From NCBI RefSeq assembly GCF_019793435.1, contig NZ_JAILYH010000001.1, positions 248,001 through 312,000 on the forward strand: a stretch of DNA of 64,000 bases. The letters are read 5' to 3'. The stretch's first letter is position 1. Each line of letters opens with the position of its first letter. The notes under the pieces were generated by a model. The model worked only from the letters and a program-made list of their open reading frames with translations. It was not told the origin of the DNA and searched no databases. A program made the translations under genes and the position numbers. The stretch comes from Rhizobium redzepovicii (GTDB lineage: Bacteria; Pseudomonadota; Alphaproteobacteria; Rhizobiales; Rhizobiaceae). This document shows positions 36,385-45,570 of the stretch, in pieces.

Positions 36385-37356
36385 CTAAGGCATCAGCAAA
36401 ATGCTGCCTGCGGCCCGCCCCGACTCCATTTCCATATGCGCTCTTGCAACATCTGCCAAGCTGAACTCGGCCGCGATCTGGCAGACGATCCCTGCTTCCA
36501 TGGCCTGAACTGCCGCCTGCGCCGCCTCGCGGTATCTTTCGACATCGGCGCACCAGGCCATGATGCTCGGGTGAGAGAGCGACTTGCCCGGCCGAAGCTC
36601 CTCGACCGGAACCGGAGGAACCGGACCGGCGGCTTGCCCGATGGTCACAGCCATCCCGAAGGCTCGGACCGAACGAAGACTGTTGACCAGCATATCGCCG
36701 CCAATTCCGTCAATGGCGACGTCAACGCCATTGCCATTCGTAAGCCGCTGGACTTCCGCGACGATATCGGCCCCTCGCCCGACGATGAGATGATCCGCGC
36801 CGAAGGACTTGGCGAGCACCGCCTTTTCGGGCGTGCTGACGGTGCCAATCACCGTGGCATTGAGCGACTTGGCCCAACGAACGAGGATGCTCCCAAGCCC
36901 ACCTGCGGCCGCGTGGATCAGAATACGACTTCCATCCCGAACATCGCACGTCTTCTTCAGCAGCATGTAGGCCGTCATGCCTTTGAGCAGCGAACTCGCA
37001 GCCGTTTTCGCCGAAACCGAGTCGGGAAGCCTGATCACTCTTTCAGCGGCAATGGTCCTTGTCGTGCAATAGGCTCCGACCGGCGGCCCGGCATACGCCA
37101 CCCGGTCGCCCTCTTTCACGTCGGTCACGTCTGGGCCGACCGCTGCCACGACACCCGCAGCCTCAACACCGATCACGGCCGGATAAGAGGGCATCGAATA
37201 GATGCCCTTCCGATGATAGATGTCCAGGAAGTTGGTCCCGATCGCTTCATGACGAATTTTTATCTCGCCCCGGCCGGGAGCAGCGGAGCGGTGATCCTGT
37301 ACCTGAAACCGAGTGACGTCGCCTGGGGCGTTCAACATTACGATCTGATCTGTCAT
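36385..37356 (-). CDS. Quinone oxidoreductase-like NADPH dehydrogenase
   Basis: A 323-residue zinc-independent medium-chain dehydrogenase of the QOR/zeta-crystallin family. RHEAIGTNFLDIYHRKGIY and PAVIGVEAAGVVAAVGPDV are the N-terminal signatures; the NADPH motif is HAAAGGLGSILVRWAKS (about residues 150-166). No structural zinc cysteine cluster is seen. The start at 37354-37356 is chosen by homology. It is divergent from a LysR gene, which probably controls it. Confidence 0.87.
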   Translation of the reverse strand: MTDQIVMLNAPGDVTRFQVQDHRSAAPGRGEIKIRHEAIGTNFLDIYHRKGIYSMPSYPAVIGVEAAGVVAAVGPDVTDVKEGDRVAYAGPPVGAYCTTRTIAAERVIRLPDSVSAKTAASSLLKGMTAYMLLKKTCDVRDGSRILIHAAAGGLGSILVRWAKSLNATVIGTVSTPEKAVLAKSFGADHLIVGRGADIVAEVQRLTNGNGVDVAIDGIGGDMLVNSLRSVRAFGMAVTIGQAAGPVPPVPVEELRPGKSLSHPSIMAWCADVERYREAAQAAVQAMEAGIVCQIAAEFSLADVARAHMEMESGRAAGSILLMP

Positions 37357-37425
37357 CGTTGGATCTCCATGATGCGCACAGGCTAGCGGCTGGCCAAGCG
37401 GGTGAAAATTCCCTATTGCTGCACA

Positions 37426-38319
37426 ATGAATGGGAACAAATTCACACACCTCGATTGGGACGATTTGCGGCATTTTCTGGCGCTGGCGCAGTCAGGAACG
37501 TTTCTCGGCGCGGCGAAGCAGCTCGGCGTCGAACACGCAACCATAAGCCGGCGCGTCTCATCGCTTGAAGCAACGCTGGAACGCAAGCTCATCGACCGCC
37601 GCGGGCGTCGCGTCGTTCTCACTCCGGAAGGCGAGAAGGTTGCCAGGCATGCCGCTGTCATCGCGTTGCAGACAGCCGCGGTCGAGCAGATTGGGCGCAG
37701 CAGCGCGACGGAAGTGCGCGGCCATGTGAGGATCAGCGCCCCTCCCGCTCTTTCGAGCGCGCTTCTGGCAAAACCGATCGTGGCCATCCGGCGAGATCAT
37801 CCGGGTGTGCAGATTACGCTTGTTGGCGAGAAGCGGTTTACGTCGTTGAACAGGCGCGAGACAGACATCGCGATACGACTGTCTAGACCGGAAGATGGCG
37901 ACTATTCGATCACCAAGCTCCAGGAGCTGACGTTCGACCTCTTCGCTTCGAAGCGTTACCTCGAAACCGTTGCGCCGTCCGAATGGACGTTTATCGGCTA
38001 CGATGAACCGATGAATTCCTCGCCGCAGCAGCTGCGTCTCAAGGAAGTGGCCGCCGGTCGCCAAATTGCGTTGCGATCATCCGTTCTGGAGTTTCAGGTC
38101 GCGGCCGCAAGGCTTGACGGGGGTGTCGTCATGCTGCCCGATTTCGCAGTCTCCGGAGATCTCCAGCGCATCGAGGGCGGACATGCTCTCGTAAGGGAGC
38201 TGTGGCTGGTCGTGCACTCGGAGATCAAGGACGTTCCGTCTATTCGTGTCGTCCTGGATGCGCTCAAGAGGGCGTTCAAAAAGAAGCCTGATGCCGGCCC
38301 GCCCTATTTGTCCGAGTAA
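37426..38319 (+). CDS. LysR-family regulator
   Basis: A 297-residue regulator. The helix-turn-helix is DDLRHFLALAQSGTFLGAAKQLGVEHATISRRVSSLEATLERKL, with the His/Ile form seen in CrgA-like members. The effector domain has VRISAPPALSSALL and RETDIAIRLSRP. No strong ribosome binding site is visible for either the ATG at 37426 or the in-frame GTG at 37402, so the start is uncertain. It is divergent from the quinone oxidoreductase-like gene by about 70 bases. Confidence 0.85.
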   Translation: MNGNKFTHLDWDDLRHFLALAQSGTFLGAAKQLGVEHATISRRVSSLEATLERKLIDRRGRRVVLTPEGEKVARHAAVIALQTAAVEQIGRSSATEVRGHVRISAPPALSSALLAKPIVAIRRDHPGVQITLVGEKRFTSLNRRETDIAIRLSRPEDGDYSITKLQELTFDLFASKRYLETVAPSEWTFIGYDEPMNSSPQQLRLKEVAAGRQIALRSSVLEFQVAAARLDGGVVMLPDFAVSGDLQRIEGGHALVRELWLVVHSEIKDVPSIRVVLDALKRAFKKKPDAGPPYLSE

Positions 38320-38482
38320 ATCAACGATATCGGCCAGGAGCGGGAGATCGACCTTTTGCACTTCGCGGCGTTGGCAGGAACGGTACCGTCAAGGCAGCGG
38401 AACCGGATCTCCGCCAAGCCGCGCGCGCCCGGCCGGTTAGGAGGAGACGATACTCGATATTCCGGCCTGCGCATTCAGGCCC

Positions 38483-39379
38483 TTAAACAAGTTTCTTCGC
38501 CTCCGTCCGCGTATGCTCGTGATACTTATTCTCCCGCAGCGTTCCGAATAGCTTCAAGCTCTCCAGATGCTCGCGCTGGGCGCGGTAGAATTCATTGAGG
38601 AAGAGCAGTTCCTGGCCGGGCTTGACGGTGTCAGGATATCGGATCCTTCGGATAATGGTGCGCAGGATCTGGACGATTTCTTCGCTCTGGGCGTTCTTTG
38701 TGGTGTCGCGAAGCACGTCTTCCAGCGTCTGCAGCTCATATTTGCCGTAGACATCGAGATGCTCGGGCAGGAATTCGAATTCCGGCTGCGCGGCGGCGGC
38801 AGGCGCGGACAGGGCGAGATCGGACAAAAGCACGGAGCGGGGATTGTCGATCACCAGCGTGCCGGCGATGATATCGCCAAGCCGTTGCCGGCGCCGGTTG
38901 GCGAGCGGAACGATCACGACCACCAGAAGCCAGATGCTCGTCAAACCGTTTTCCCACGCTGACTGATATTCTATCGACGCCAGAAGGCTCATCGGGCCGA
39001 AGATCTCGACCTCTTTCATCAGGTTGCGCGCGGTCACCTGGTGTGGCGTCAGTCGCCGTCCGCTAGCGTTGATGACGCGGATGCCGGTTATCTTTTTTCC
39101 GAGCGTGCGTCCGTTCCAGATCAATTCCGAGAGAATGTAATAGGGGGTGCGCACCAAGAAACCCAGCAGGACGATCAGCATCGCCTCGACGTTCGAAGGC
39201 AGGATTCCCGTAAAGCCGATCACGAAGGCGCAGATGAAGATGAGGATACCGGTGAAGATGATGTCGAGGATTTGCGCACCGAGGCGGCTGCCGATGGAGC
39301 CGATCGCGAAAGTGATCGGGACACCCTCCGGCGGGATGAACTGTTCGACGCGTTTGCCGTGCTGAACTGCCTGGTTCAT
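38483..39379 (-). CDS. RDD family membrane protein
   Basis: A 298-residue protein with an RDD domain in its first 170 residues. It has three or so hydrophobic helices (IIFTGILIFICAFVIGFTGIL, AMLIVLLGFLVRTPYYILSELIW), the RTLGKKITGIRVI motif, and a basic RRRQRLGDIIAGTLVI segment. The C-terminal 110 residues are soluble and charged. It is the last gene of the MoxR/DUF58 operon and overlaps its upstream neighbour by four bases. The function of RDD proteins is mostly unknown; some act as ion exchangers. Confidence 0.87.
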   Translation of the reverse strand: MNQAVQHGKRVEQFIPPEGVPITFAIGSIGSRLGAQILDIIFTGILIFICAFVIGFTGILPSNVEAMLIVLLGFLVRTPYYILSELIWNGRTLGKKITGIRVINASGRRLTPHQVTARNLMKEVEIFGPMSLLASIEYQSAWENGLTSIWLLVVVIVPLANRRRQRLGDIIAGTLVIDNPRSVLLSDLALSAPAAAAQPEFEFLPEHLDVYGKYELQTLEDVLRDTTKNAQSEEIVQILRTIIRRIRYPDTVKPGQELLFLNEFYRAQREHLESLKLFGTLRENKYHEHTRTEAKKLV

Positions 39380-40455
39380 CGCGCAGGCTCACGCGAAACG
39401 GTTTTATCCCGGCCGCTAAACAGCAGCCAGCACACCCAAAAGAGGCCCATGCCCCAGCCGATGGTAAGGCGCCAGATCGGATCCTGTACCAGCTGGCGCA
39501 GGAAGCCTTCGATCAAGGCGGCCACGATCAGCATCAGCGCCGCCAGGATCGCGAGCTTGACGGCATCGTGTCCCTGGTGGCGCAACGCCTCCCTGCGCGT
39601 TCGTTCACCCGGCAGAAGAACGGCAAGCCCGAGCCTTGCGCCGCCGGCGCAGGCAATGGCGATGGCCGCAAGCTCGGTCACGCCGTGGATCGAAAGCCAG
39701 CCGAACACCTCGTAACCCAAGCCCTTGCGGGCAAACATCGCATAGAAGGCGCCCAGGATCAGGCCGTTGTAAAAGGTCAGGATGAAGCTCGGCAGCGACA
39801 CGAAAATGCCGAGCGTGAAAATCAGCACGGCGATGGTCGTGTTGTGGGAAAAGAGAAAGGCGGAAAAGGCGGCCAGCCTGTCGCTGTTATGCCCCTCATT
39901 GCCATAGATCGTCGAGCGGAGGTATTCTGCCGATGCGTCCGGGGTGCGCTGGTCAGCGAGGTCCGGCGGCACAAAGGCATAGAACCAGCTCGGGTCGCTG
40001 TTGCAGAGCTTGTAGCCGGCAAGCGCGCCCAGAACGAGCGCGAGGAAACCGATGAACAGAGGCAGCGCCGATCGGCGCACTGCCTGCGGGATGCCCTGCA
40101 CCAGCAGGCGGGTGAGCAGGCCGCCGAGGCTTTCCTGCGGCGCGTAGACGACCAGATAGGCCCGGGCGCAGAGGCTTTCGAGATAGGCGATCAGCGCGCG
40201 GTCGAGGGAAATGTCGCGCGCCACGCTCAGCGAATTCATCGCCTGCCTGTAGCCGCCGGCGAGATTGCGGACCTCGTCATAACCAAGCGCTGCCGCGCCA
40301 CCCTTTTCGGCCCGTGTCACGAGGTCATCAAGCTGACGCCAGTGCGCTTCACGCTCCACCCGGAAGCGCGCCGAGCGAAGCATATCGGCCTGGATGGCGC
40401 CGACGTTGACCACCCCGCCCGTATCTCCCCTGTCGCCAATACCGATATCCATCAT
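39376..40455 (-). CDS. SpoIIM-like (stage II sporulation protein M family) membrane protein
   Basis: A 359-residue integral membrane protein. About 110 soluble N-terminal residues precede hydrophobic segments such as ALPLFIGFLALVLGALAGY, TTIAVLIFTLGIFVSLPSFIL and LAILAALMLIVAALIEGFL. The FYNGLILGAFYAMFARKG and SIHGVTELAAIAIACAGG stretches are the SpoIIM-family signature. In non-sporulating bacteria it is commonly linked to MoxR/DUF58/RDD genes. Both ends overlap neighbouring genes. Confidence 0.86.
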   Translation of the reverse strand: MMDIGIGDRGDTGGVVNVGAIQADMLRSARFRVEREAHWRQLDDLVTRAEKGGAAALGYDEVRNLAGGYRQAMNSLSVARDISLDRALIAYLESLCARAYLVVYAPQESLGGLLTRLLVQGIPQAVRRSALPLFIGFLALVLGALAGYKLCNSDPSWFYAFVPPDLADQRTPDASAEYLRSTIYGNEGHNSDRLAAFSAFLFSHNTTIAVLIFTLGIFVSLPSFILTFYNGLILGAFYAMFARKGLGYEVFGWLSIHGVTELAAIAIACAGGARLGLAVLLPGERTRREALRHQGHDAVKLAILAALMLIVAALIEGFLRQLVQDPIWRLTIGWGMGLFWVCWLLFSGRDKTVSREPAR

Positions 40456-41771
40456 ATCATCTCACGGGATTTGATTTCGATGTAACGCGCAATGAGATCC
40501 GAAGTCAGTGCCTCCGGCGTGCTGTCGAGGCAGAGTACGCCGAGACGCGCCAGCTTTTCCATCACGGTGCGCCTCTCCTGCAGGATCTGGCGCGCGGCCA
40601 CGGAGCGGGCGACGGCGTCCATTGTCACTTCGTCGGGTTCCGTCAGCTTCGCCAGCGTCGGATCGCGCAAGGCGATGTAGACGATGAAATGATGCCGGGC
40701 GAGCACCTGGATGTTCTCGATCATCAGTTCCGCGGTGATGCTGTCGACGAAATCGGAAAATATCACGATCAGCGACCGTCGCTTCAGGCGCCCGGACAGA
40801 TGCGTCAGTCCCAGCGTATGGTTGCTCTCCTGGGTCTCGTAACGAAGCTCTGCGCACATCGTCTGCAGCCGCGGAAAGGCCGCTCTTCCGGGCAGAGCCG
40901 GCACGAACAGGCGCGGGCGGCTGTCGAAACTGTAGAAACCGACGAGATCGCCGGCAAGTCCCGCGGCCCAGCACATGGCCAGCGCCGCGTTGATGGCGCG
41001 ATCGAGCTTGGTGAAGCCGCCGAGCTGTTCGGCCATGAGCCGCCCGGAATCGACGCACAGGATGATCTGGTGGTTTCTTTCGGCCCGCATCTCGCGCACG
41101 ACCAGATTGCGCATCCGGGCGGACCGTTTCCAATCGATGCTGCGCGGATCCATGCCGCTGGCAAATTCACGCAGCTGATGGAATTCCGATCCTTCGCCGC
41201 GCAGCCGCAGATCCTTCTGGCCGGCTTCCAGCGGCAGGATCTGGGTCTTGACCGCTCCCGACAGCACCGGCGATATGTCGGGCAGCACGGCGATCTCTTT
41301 TCCCACCGGCATGCGCGCGACCATATCGAGCAGCTTCAGCCGCGACGGCCATTTCAGCCACAGCTCATGGACCGCGTATCGTCCCCGCCGCGTCAGATGA
41401 AGATCGAAGGCGGCACTGGTCTGTTCTTCTCCCGCGCCCAATGTGCCACTCGCCAATCTACTTTCGCCGATGGCAAGCTCGGGCGCGCAATCGAGGCGGC
41501 TCTCTATACTCCGAGGCACCGCACCCTTCTGCGGCCGGATGGCGAGTGTAAACGCGGCGGTGTGGCCCACAAAGCCTTGCGGCGGCAGATCGAATTCCAC
41601 CGTCATCCGGCCAGACAGGGCCGACATCACCAGATCGCCTGCCGTCAATGCCGCGACCGCGACCCACAGGCCGATGAGGAGGTAGCCCATATCGTGCCAC
41701 CACACGCTGACGAAAACCGTCACCGCCGCCAAAATCAGAACAAGCGCGATCAGATACCGGGATGGCCGCAT
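40452..41771 (-). CDS. DUF58 domain protein
   Basis: A 439-residue protein. Two hydrophobic helices occupy the first 50 residues (YLIALVLILAAVTVFVSV, MGYLLIGLWVAVAALTAG). The DUF58 core GSEFHQLREFASGMDPRSID and WKRSARMRNLVVREM lies near residue 190, leading to a von Willebrand A-like region with the metal-type DSGRLMAEQ. DUF58 proteins are thought to be partners of MoxR AAA+ chaperones. Its ATG directly abuts the moxR stop codon. Confidence 0.9.
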   Translation of the reverse strand: MRPSRYLIALVLILAAVTVFVSVWWHDMGYLLIGLWVAVAALTAGDLVMSALSGRMTVEFDLPPQGFVGHTAAFTLAIRPQKGAVPRSIESRLDCAPELAIGESRLASGTLGAGEEQTSAAFDLHLTRRGRYAVHELWLKWPSRLKLLDMVARMPVGKEIAVLPDISPVLSGAVKTQILPLEAGQKDLRLRGEGSEFHQLREFASGMDPRSIDWKRSARMRNLVVREMRAERNHQIILCVDSGRLMAEQLGGFTKLDRAINAALAMCWAAGLAGDLVGFYSFDSRPRLFVPALPGRAAFPRLQTMCAELRYETQESNHTLGLTHLSGRLKRRSLIVIFSDFVDSITAELMIENIQVLARHHFIVYIALRDPTLAKLTEPDEVTMDAVARSVAARQILQERRTVMEKLARLGVLCLDSTPEALTSDLIARYIEIKSREMI

Positions 41772-42728
41772 TTAACGGGGCGCGTCCACGCGGTTCATGA
41801 TGTTGCGGAGCACCTCGTCCGGTGTGCGGCCGTCGATTTCGGCCGAAGGCGAGAGAATGATGCGATGGCGAAGCGCCGGCACCAGCAAGGCCTGAACATC
41901 ATCCGGCAAACCGTAATCCCGGCCCTCGAAGGCCGCACGCACGCGCACGGCAGAGGCAAGAGCGTCGGCGGCGCGCGTCGATGCGCCGTAGAGAATATCG
42001 GCATCGGAGCGGGTGGCGCGCACCAGGTCGACGACATAGGTCAGGATCGTGCTATCCAGATGGATCGCATCGATCAGCGCGCGTCCCTCGGCAAGCGCGG
42101 CGCTGGTGACGAGCGGGCGGATGCCGGCATTGCGCATATCCGATTGCAGCGCCTGCCTGGCGTGTTTGGAGAGGATGGCAATTTCTGTATCGCGGTCGGG
42201 AAAATCGACGACGAGCTTGAACAGGAAGCGGTCGAGCTGAGCTTCCGGCAGAGGATAGGTGCCCTGCTGTTCGATCGGGTTCTGCGTCGCAAGCACGAAG
42301 AAATCCGGTCCCAGGGAGTAATCGGTCCCGTCAAGCGTCACCACCCGCTCGTTCATCGCCTGGAGAAGTGCCGATTGCGTCTTCGGCGGGGCGCGGTTGA
42401 TCTCATCGGCCAGAAGGATATCGGTAAAGACCGGCCCCTTGGTCAGATGGAACTGATTGGTCTGGAAGTTGAACAGATTGACGCCGAGCACATCGCCGGG
42501 CATCAAATCGGGCGTGAACTGGATGCGGCGATAATCCAGCGCCATGGCGGCGGAAACCGAGCGGGCCAGCAGGGTTTTGGCCGTGCCGGGCGGGCCTTCG
42601 ACGAGGCAGTGACCACCGGCAAAGATCGAGATGAGGACGAGATCGATGATCGCATCCTGACCCTGCACCACTTTGCCGATTTCGCCGCGAACGATGGCGA
42701 TAAGATTGCGTAATTCACCTAGATCCAA
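41772..42728 (-). CDS. MoxR-family AAA+ ATPase
   Basis: A 318-residue AAA+ chaperone-like ATPase. The Walker A is EGPPGTAKT (about residue 45), the Walker B is ILLADEINRAPPKTQ, sensor 1 is FVLATQNPIEQQGTYPLPEAQLDRF. No ATG is available at the N-terminus; TTG at 42726-42728 has GGGGAG eight bases upstream, while the earlier TTG at 42734 is too close to it. It overlaps the preceding gene and feeds directly into DUF58, its usual partner. Confidence 0.92.
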   Translation of the reverse strand: MDLGELRNLIAIVRGEIGKVVQGQDAIIDLVLISIFAGGHCLVEGPPGTAKTLLARSVSAAMALDYRRIQFTPDLMPGDVLGVNLFNFQTNQFHLTKGPVFTDILLADEINRAPPKTQSALLQAMNERVVTLDGTDYSLGPDFFVLATQNPIEQQGTYPLPEAQLDRFLFKLVVDFPDRDTEIAILSKHARQALQSDMRNAGIRPLVTSAALAEGRALIDAIHLDSTILTYVVDLVRATRSDADILYGASTRAADALASAVRVRAAFEGRDYGLPDDVQALLVPALRHRIILSPSAEIDGRTPDEVLRNIMNRVDAPR

Positions 42729-43980
42729 GGTCAAAGCTCCCCAGCGATTTTCTGAATGTATCGAGATTGCGGTGCAGGTCCGCCCGCGTCATCACATGTC
42801 CGCGTTCGATCAGCGCCTCGGCTACGGCGTGCAGGGCCTGCGCGGCTGCCTTGTCCTGTCGCGCCAGGCGTTGAAACAGCCGCGCTATGCCGGCCTGATT
42901 GCCGGCTCCGGAGCCGAAGAGCAGCTGCGCCTTGTCGGCAAGCAGATGCAGCACGAACTGGCCGGCCATCCGCCCGTCATTGCCCGACAGGCGCAAGAGC
43001 CGCGCCGTAGCATCGATCGCGGCGGTCTTCGACAGCTCGATGTTTGCGGATGCCTCCCGCAAAGGCGGCCCGAAGCGATAGGCGCCCCGCCAGAAGCAGA
43101 TCGCCGCGACGACAAGCAGCGCCCCCCAGATGACGGAGAGCGGGTAGGCGAAAAACCGCTGGAGATCGGAGGCCGACCGCTCATAAGACTTGCCCTCGTC
43201 CACCGGTTTTTCGCTGTCCAGAGGCTGGCCGGCCGTATCCAGGTAGACCGGCCGCGTCTCGCCGGCGCCGCGCAGATGCTGGATCAGCGACACGGCAAAG
43301 ACGGCGTTGTCGGCCAAAGCCAATCCATGATTGTTCAACAGGTCGGTATCCGAAAGCAGATAGACATTGGGCTCCTGCGCGCAGCGCAGGAGCAGCGCAC
43401 CCAACGGCGTGCCGGCAATCTCTTTGCAGCCGCTCGGGAGGCTCGACCGCTCGAAGGTCTGTGCTTGATAGAGGTCGATCTTGATTGGCTGGCCCGGGTT
43501 CAGCTGGGTTTGCGCCTCTTCAAAATCCGTCTTGCTGCGGGCGAAGCCGAAATCCGAGTACCCGATCTTGTCGAGTTCGCCGCTGATATCGATCAGGTCA
43601 ACCAGTCCCGATTTGCTGGCAATACCATCCGTTGACACGCTGCCGCGCCATTTCGGCAAAATGATCAGCGTCGGCAGGGCGTATCGGCTTGCCTCCTCAG
43701 CCGGGTTTGCCGGGCCATCATCCTCGTCTGGCCGAGGGGCAACAGCCTCGCCTTGGCGTATCGACAGGGGAACGATGCGCAGCGAGATTTCCGAACTCGC
43801 TCGGGCGACATGCGGGTCGGATCGGATGACAGGGATTCCCTTGGCCTGCAGCCACAATTCCAATCCCTTGTTGCCGAGCGGCGAGCGGTCGAAATCGTTG
43901 CCCCGCGGCAGCCAAAAAAGTGCCAGCGCTGCCAGCGCAAGCACCAGAACCAGGATTAAAACGGGGGCCGACTTACGCAT
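42715..43980 (-). CDS. DUF4350-like membrane protein
   Basis: A 421-residue protein with an N-terminal helix (APVLILVLVLALAALALFWL), a large domain facing outward (about residues 30-285) with the DUF4350-like GNKGLELWLQAKGI and LSDTDLLNNHGLALADN segments, a second membrane helix (YPLSVIWGALLVVAAICFW) and a soluble C-terminus of about 115 residues. The start at 43978-43980 begins the hydrophobic leader. It is coupled at both ends in the MoxR operon. The family match is by pattern and context; biochemical role is unknown. Confidence 0.75.
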   Translation of the reverse strand: MRKSAPVLILVLVLALAALALFWLPRGNDFDRSPLGNKGLELWLQAKGIPVIRSDPHVARASSEISLRIVPLSIRQGEAVAPRPDEDDGPANPAEEASRYALPTLIILPKWRGSVSTDGIASKSGLVDLIDISGELDKIGYSDFGFARSKTDFEEAQTQLNPGQPIKIDLYQAQTFERSSLPSGCKEIAGTPLGALLLRCAQEPNVYLLSDTDLLNNHGLALADNAVFAVSLIQHLRGAGETRPVYLDTAGQPLDSEKPVDEGKSYERSASDLQRFFAYPLSVIWGALLVVAAICFWRGAYRFGPPLREASANIELSKTAAIDATARLLRLSGNDGRMAGQFVLHLLADKAQLLFGSGAGNQAGIARLFQRLARQDKAAAQALHAVAEALIERGHVMTRADLHRNLDTFRKSLGSFDLGSR

Positions 43981-44728
43981 GGGCCAATCTGCCCGTTGCA
44001 AGCAGGTCGCGCGCCGTCGTGAGAAGGACGCCGAAATGGTTTTCCGCAACGCTGCGGCCACCGTAATGCACAAGTTCCACCGCAGTCAGGAAATTTGCAA
44101 GCCGCTCGCGGTCGGGCATATTCTTCGGCAGCCGGGCGAAAACCGCCCGTTCCGTATCGGCGCGGAAAAGCCGTGTTCCGGTAATATCCGCCGCGTGCAG
44201 CAGGCAATGCCTGAGCAAGAGGACAAGCGCCTGCCTTCGATCCGCCATGGCCGCAATGCGCTGCAGGAAATCGCTCGGCTTTCCCTCAGCCTCCGCAACT
44301 GACGTGCGCCAGCTTTCCGGCGCCTCGCCTTGCCGCTTCATGTCGCGGGGAGCCGATGAGAGCAAGACACCGCCATTGCCGAAGCGTATCAACAGTCCAA
44401 TAACCACGATGAGACCGACGAGCACCACGGCAACCGCCAGTGGCCCGCTGACGACCGGCTCGCGCGGGATAAACAACGGCTTGCGTTGCGGTGACGATGT
44501 CGTCGTATTCGATGCCGGTGCATCTTTCGCAGAGGCGTCGCCATAGATGAGCGTACAGCGCAAGCCGTTCTGCTGGCACTGCGAAGTATATTCGGCCCCA
44601 GCGGTGCTCCTTTGAAGATCACCGCCCTCGGCCTGCTGACTGGTGCTGTCCTGCGCTTGCGCAGGAGGAAAGGGAGCCGAGGCGGCCAGGAACAAGGCCA
44701 CCAGCAGGCCGGCGTTGCGACTGCTCAT
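43973..44728 (-). CDS. DUF4129-like exported/membrane protein
   Basis: A 251-residue protein with a signal peptide (GLLVALFLAASAPFPPAQA), a periplasmic linker with a Cys pair (TSQCQQNGLRCTL), a membrane helix (LAVAVVLVGLIVVIGLLIRF) and a C-terminal cytoplasmic domain with RRQALVLLLRHCLLHAA and LANFLTAVELVHYGGR, which resembles the DUF4129 segment typical of MoxR operons. It overlaps the DUF4350-like gene by eight bases and starts three bases after the DUF805 gene upstream. Confidence 0.72.
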   Translation of the reverse strand: MSSRNAGLLVALFLAASAPFPPAQAQDSTSQQAEGGDLQRSTAGAEYTSQCQQNGLRCTLIYGDASAKDAPASNTTTSSPQRKPLFIPREPVVSGPLAVAVVLVGLIVVIGLLIRFGNGGVLLSSAPRDMKRQGEAPESWRTSVAEAEGKPSDFLQRIAAMADRRQALVLLLRHCLLHAADITGTRLFRADTERAVFARLPKNMPDRERLANFLTAVELVHYGGRSVAENHFGVLLTTARDLLATGRLAHA

Positions 44729-44731
44729 GCT

Positions 44732-45175
44732 CTAGGCAAATACCTCTGCTCGCGCTTCGGGACGCAACGGATCCGGACCGAACTTGTTCGGACCTTCGGT
44801 GCCCGGAAGCACGGAAATGACAAAGATCACGAGGCCCGTGACGATACCGACATAAGGAATATAACCGCAGACAAACAGCGCGAGATACCACCAACCGGAA
44901 ATATTGCGGTCATGGAAATGGCGAACCTGCAGGGATATCCCTGGCAAAAGGATTGCGAGCGCGAACAATATCCAGATGACCACGGTATAGCTAACCGGTG
45001 ACGGGACTCCGCCGCCACTGGTGGCGTAGGCGAGCACAAAGGCTAGAATTGCAAGCGGGACCAGCGCCAGTACGCAGAATAGCATGAACCACCAATATTC
45101 CGAGCGAGAGGCCCTCCCGGAAAAGGTTGCATATTTCTGCTTCAGAACAGTCCGAACAGCTTCAGTAAACCCCAT
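44732..45175 (-). CDS. DUF805 membrane protein (tandem copy 1)
   Basis: A 147-residue inner-membrane protein starting MGFTEAVRTVLKQKYATFSGRASRSEYWWF, with about four hydrophobic helices and the family motif RHFHDRNISGWWYL. The ATG at 45173-45175 is chosen because the paralogue at 45571 shares the same start and an upstream GGGGC-type ribosome site; an in-frame ATG lies at 45190. The last 26 residues are identical to the paralogue. The next gene follows after three bases, so it may head the MoxR operon. Confidence 0.85.
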   Translation of the reverse strand: MGFTEAVRTVLKQKYATFSGRASRSEYWWFMLFCVLALVPLAILAFVLAYATSGGGVPSPVSYTVVIWILFALAILLPGISLQVRHFHDRNISGWWYLALFVCGYIPYVGIVTGLVIFVISVLPGTEGPNKFGPDPLRPEARAEVFA

Positions 45176-45413
45176 TTGAAATGCCCCCATTTCCGCTTGC
45201 TGCAAGCGAGGTGACTGGGACGGCAATCATTAGCGACAAAGATGCAATGTCGCTAAGAGCGGCGACGAGGGTTCCACTAATTGCAATCACAAATGCAATC
45301 AGCCCCAGCACATAGAGAAGATAAGACCACCAAAACTCCGATCGTGAAGCCCTGCCGGAGAAGGTCGCATATTTCTCCTTGAAAACCGTCCGAACGGCTT
45401 CAGTAAACGCCAT
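45162..45413 (-). pseudogene. Truncated DUF805 gene (tandem copy 2)
   Basis: The first 45 or so residues (MAFTEAVRTVFKEKYATFSGRASRSEFWW) match the other two copies, but the frame then ends after 83 residues without the conserved HDRN-I-GWWYL motif or the shared C-terminus. Its last codons run through the ribosome site and start of copy 1. The missing second half points to a deletion during tandem duplication; a short functional membrane peptide is not excluded. Confidence 0.7.
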
Positions 45414-45487
45414 TGAAATGCTCATTTCTGCTTACTGGCGCGGCGATCACTGACCATCGCCTTGGAATGGCCGAAATATCAGATGAA

Positions 45488-45520
45488 AACCAGCTACAAT
45501 TCAAACGCATAAATTGCAAT
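45488..45520. repeat. 33-bp direct repeat, upstream copy for truncated DUF805
   Basis: An exact 33-base match to 46078-46110 (starts AACCAGCTACAATTC, ends AAATTGCAAT). It lies about 75 bases upstream of the truncated DUF805 gene. The pair shows that the upstream region was duplicated together with the gene. Confidence 0.85.
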
Positions 45521-45570
45521 AAGTCAGTTGTTTCAAACAGGCGCTAGCACAAAGTTGAGGATCCCAGCTC

